NCBI GenBank assembly: GCA_937890735.1
Contig: CALACZ010000205.1
Coordinates: forward strand, 1 to 7,329
Length of the DNA stretch: 7,329 nucleotides
From: an uncultured Bacillota bacterium
GTDB taxonomy: Bacteria > Bacillota > Clostridia > Oscillospirales > Oscillospiraceae
Reading direction: 5' to 3'
Every line of letters starts with the position of its first letter. The first letter of the stretch is position 1. This document shows, in pieces, positions 5,921 through 7,329 of the stretch. Position numbers and translations under genes: made by a program. Under the pieces are notes generated by a model. The model saw only the letters and a program-made list of their open reading frames with translations, did not search any database and was not told the origin of the DNA.

Positions 5921-5953
5921 GATATTTTTTCACGGATTTTGCATATTTTCGGC
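5921..5953. promoter_or_regulatory. Candidate AraC-type operator, 21-bp-spaced direct repeat
   Basis: ATATTTT occurs at 5922-5928 and again at 5943-5949, exactly 21 bp apart, within GATATTTTTTCACGG and CATATTTTCGGCG contexts. AraC-family dimers commonly bind two direct half-sites about 21 bp apart on one face of the helix. The pair lies upstream of the candidate binding-protein promoter and overlaps the -35 region of the araC promoter, so it could serve both. The motif is AT-rich and short, so chance similarity is possible. Confidence 0.35.
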
Positions 5954-5967
5954 GCGTATGGTATGAT
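5938..5967 (+). promoter_or_regulatory. Promoter of the AraC-family regulator
   Basis: TATGAT (5962-5967) matches the -10 consensus at five of six positions and is preceded by TG one base away (5959-5960), an extended -10. A -35-like TTTGCA (5938-5943) stands 18 bp upstream. Transcription would begin near 5974, leaving a leader of about 23 nt before the ATG. Confidence 0.65.
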
Positions 5968-5996
5968 GTTCACAAAACCGGCGGGAGGGATACGGG

Positions 5997-6899
5997 ATGA
6001 ACATTGCGCGCGGGATCGAGCTGATCGACAGCAGCGGGGAGGAGCTTCTGGCAGGATTTTCGGCGGAGTTTCCGCACATTGCCTCGCGGGCGGAGCTGGA
6101 CTTTTATCCGTCGTGCGGCGCGCCGTGGCACTGGCACCGCCCGGTGGAGCTGTTTTACATCGAAAGCGGCACGCTGGAATACACCACGCCCAACGAGCAG
6201 CACAGCTTTCCCGCCGGGTCGGGCGGGCTCATCGGCTCAAACGTGCTGCACACGTCGCGCGCCGTGCCGTCAAACGACGAGACCGTGACGCTGCTGCATC
6301 TGTTCGCGCCGGAGCTGCTGTCCGGCGGCGCGGATACGCGCATCCATGAACGGTACATCCGCCCGCTCGCGGACGCGCCCGGCGCGGAGCTGATCGCGCT
6401 GCGCCCTGAGATCCCGCGCGAGGCGGCGATTTTGGACACGCTGCGCGCGTCGTTCGAGCTGGACGAGGGCGCGTTCGGCTATGAGCTCCGGCTGCGCGAA
6501 TGCCTGACCGGGATCTGGCTCTCCCTCTGGGAGCTGGCGCGCGAAGCGCAGAGCCCCGCGCACCGCGACCGCAGCGCCGACGCGCCGCTCAAGGCGATGC
6601 TGCGCTGCATCCACACGCGCTTTGCCGAGCCGCTCGGCATCGATCAGATCGCCGCTGCCGCGCCCGTCAGCCGCCGCGTGTGCTTCCGCCTGTTCCGGCA
6701 GCATCTGCACACCACGCCGCTGGACTACCTGACCGACTGCCGCCTGCAAAACGCGTGCCGGATGCTCCTGCAAACGGATAAAAGCGTCACGCAGATCGCC
6801 TACGCGTGCTGCCTGGGGTCGAGCAGCTACTTCGGCAAGCGCTTTCGCGAGCGCTTCGGGTGCAGCCCGGCGCAGTTCCGCCGGATGGCACGATCGTGA
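5997..6899 (+). CDS. AraC-family transcriptional regulator with N-terminal cupin domain
   Basis: This 300-residue DNA-binding regulator is divergent from the importer. The N-terminal half is a cupin-type ligand-sensing domain: WHWHRPVELFYIESGTLEY (44-62) places His45, His47 and Glu51 where cupins often hold a metal or ligand. SNVLHTS (81-87) supplies the later histidine, His85. The C-terminal domain (about 196-297) contains two helix-turn-helix motifs, LGIDQIAAAAPVSRRVCFRLF (213-233) and SVTQIAYACCLGSSSYFGKRF (263-283), ending in the family signature GCSPAQFRR. Length is normal for the family. The ATG is preceded by GGGAGG eight bases upstream. Its position suggests that it controls the binding-protein operon and perhaps the downstream MFS gene, a common arrangement for SBP-dependent importers. 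The effector is not predictable. Confidence 0.95.
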   Translation: MNIARGIELIDSSGEELLAGFSAEFPHIASRAELDFYPSCGAPWHWHRPVELFYIESGTLEYTTPNEQHSFPAGSGGLIGSNVLHTSRAVPSNDETVTLLHLFAPELLSGGADTRIHERYIRPLADAPGAELIALRPEIPREAAILDTLRASFELDEGAFGYELRLRECLTGIWLSLWELAREAQSPAHRDRSADAPLKAMLRCIHTRFAEPLGIDQIAAAAPVSRRVCFRLFRQHLHTTPLDYLTDCRLQNACRMLLQTDKSVTQIAYACCLGSSSYFGKRFRERFGCSPAQFRRMARS

Positions 6900-6930
6900 T
6901 AGTTTTCCGCACAAATGGGATAGCTTCCGA
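6898..6930. promoter_or_regulatory. Candidate AraC-type operator upstream of the MFS gene
   Basis: GATAG occurs at 6898-6902 and 6919-6923, exactly 21 bp apart, each followed by a TTCCG element (GATAGTTTTCCG and GATAGCTTCCG). The spacing and the similarity to the pair at 5921-5953 (GATATTTT..., CATATTTTCGG) suggest two sites for the same regulator. The second half-site covers the -35 region of a TATACT box at 6944, the usual position for an activator contacting sigma. The first half-site begins at the araC stop codon. Confidence 0.4.
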
Positions 6931-6943
6931 AAAATCACTGCAC

Positions 6944-6949
6944 TATACT
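6944..6949 (+). promoter_or_regulatory. Candidate -10 box for the MFS gene
   Basis: TATACT matches the -10 consensus at five of six positions, but no good -35 lies 15-19 bp upstream. Initiation near 6956 would start inside the left arm of the 6950-6975 dyad, so transcripts made here could not form the full terminator hairpin. The missing -35 would be consistent with dependence on an activator bound at 6898-6930. Confidence 0.35.
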
Positions 6950-6981
6950 GTCCGTACAGAGTGATCTGTACGGACTTTTTT
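6950..6981 (+). terminator. Intrinsic terminator after the AraC-type gene, or operator dyad
   Basis: GTCCGTACAGA (6950-6960) and TCTGTACGGAC (6965-6975) are perfect 11-bp inverted arms around a GTGA loop, followed immediately by TTTTTT. This is a very strong intrinsic terminator, 50 bp after the regulator's stop codon. The perfect symmetry and its place just ahead of the MFS start also fit a repressor operator or a leader attenuator. Confidence 0.85.
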
Positions 6982-7000
6982 GCGGGAAGGCGGCGGGACT

Positions 7001-7329
7001 TTGCGAAATTTGACGCTTCGGTACGGCGTGACGCAGTTTGCGCACTGGTTGGCATCGACCGGCACGGCGGCGTTCGGCGCGACATATCTGCTGGCAAAAA
7101 ATGTCCCCGCCGGGACGGTGGGGGTGCTGCTGGCGCTTTCGGGGCTTACCTCATGCCTCACGCAGCCGCTGCTCGCGGCGCGTGCCGACCGGGCAAAGCG
7201 CTGCATTCTGCCGCAGATGCTGCTGGCGATGTCGCTGCTCTGCTGCGTATGCCTTGCGGCGCAGTTCCTCCCGGGGCTGCCGCTTGCGCCGCTGGCGCTC
7301 ATCTACACGGTCGGGCTGTGGAGCACCGA
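7001..7329 (+). CDS. MFS transporter, MFS_1_like/LacY-type, N-terminal part
   Basis: This is a partial membrane transporter; 109 codons are visible before the window ends. No ATG is available in frame at the start. TTG at 7001 gives (M)RNLTLRYGVTQFAHWLASTG, and an in-frame stop at 6962 limits any extension. GGGAAGG lies about ten bases upstream of it. Alternative TTG codons at 6980 and 7010 are less attractive: the first has no ribosome site and the second would trim the LRYG segment. The opening LRYGVTQFAHW, the first helix to YLLAKNVPAGTVGVLLALSGL, and a loop with QPLLAARADRAKR (approximate residues 57-69, the MFS loop 2-3 position) are typical of MFS_1_like proteins. Direction of transport and substrate are not visible. 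Being next to an AraC-type gene and an importer suggests a shared physiological role. Confidence 0.82.
   Translation, partial: MRNLTLRYGVTQFAHWLASTGTAAFGATYLLAKNVPAGTVGVLLALSGLTSCLTQPLLAARADRAKRCILPQMLLAMSLLCCVCLAAQFLPGLPLAPLALIYTVGLWST

Noticed and set aside
6270..7097. Minus-strand open frame opposite the AraC-type gene and MFS start
   Set aside because: It crosses a strong terminator and a gene boundary, has no recognisable domain, and is opposite a clear AraC-family protein.

Overview
The window looks like a chromosomal segment of a high-GC, low-molecular-weight Firmicute, most likely a gut clostridium of the Oscillospiraceae type. This is inferred from a T-box leader, AGGAG-type ribosome binding sites, a TTG start, GC-rich codon use, and short interspersed repeats with GGCTTCCCC/GGGGAAGGC ends that I associate with such genomes. 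No species call is possible from the window alone.

Left edge (1-415): the minus strand carries a T-box riboswitch leader with its own strong promoter (TTGACA-17-TACACT) and intrinsic terminator. The specifier is best read as ATC, which predicts an isoleucine-responsive gene, probably ileS, beyond the left edge. Between that terminator and the edge lies the end of a short interspersed repeat.

Centre (416-5843, minus strand): a complete five-gene ABC importer of the peptide/nickel/opine (Opp-Dpp-Nik) family. In transcription order it consists of a lipoprotein substrate-binding protein, permease 1, permease 2, ATPase 1 and ATPase 2. The last four genes are packed with overlaps or a 4-nt gap. 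The binding-protein gene is separated from them by a 441-nt gap (3771-4211) filled with two tandem copies of a ~170-bp inverted-repeat element. The two copies differ by paired, structure-preserving substitutions. The binding protein ends in a His-Gly-His-Gly-His-Gly tail.

Right side (5844-7329, plus strand): a divergent AraC-family regulator with an N-terminal cupin domain, then an intrinsic-terminator-like perfect dyad, then the start of an MFS_1_like/LacY-type transporter that uses a TTG start and runs off the right edge. Two pairs of 21-bp-spaced direct repeats, one in the divergent intergenic region and one between araC and the MFS gene, resemble each other and could be the regulator's binding sites.

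Taken together this looks like a self-contained uptake locus: an AraC-type sensor probably controls a divergent SBP-dependent importer and a downstream MFS transporter. The substrate cannot be read from sequence. A small peptide, or a metal or metal-chelate, are the main possibilities.
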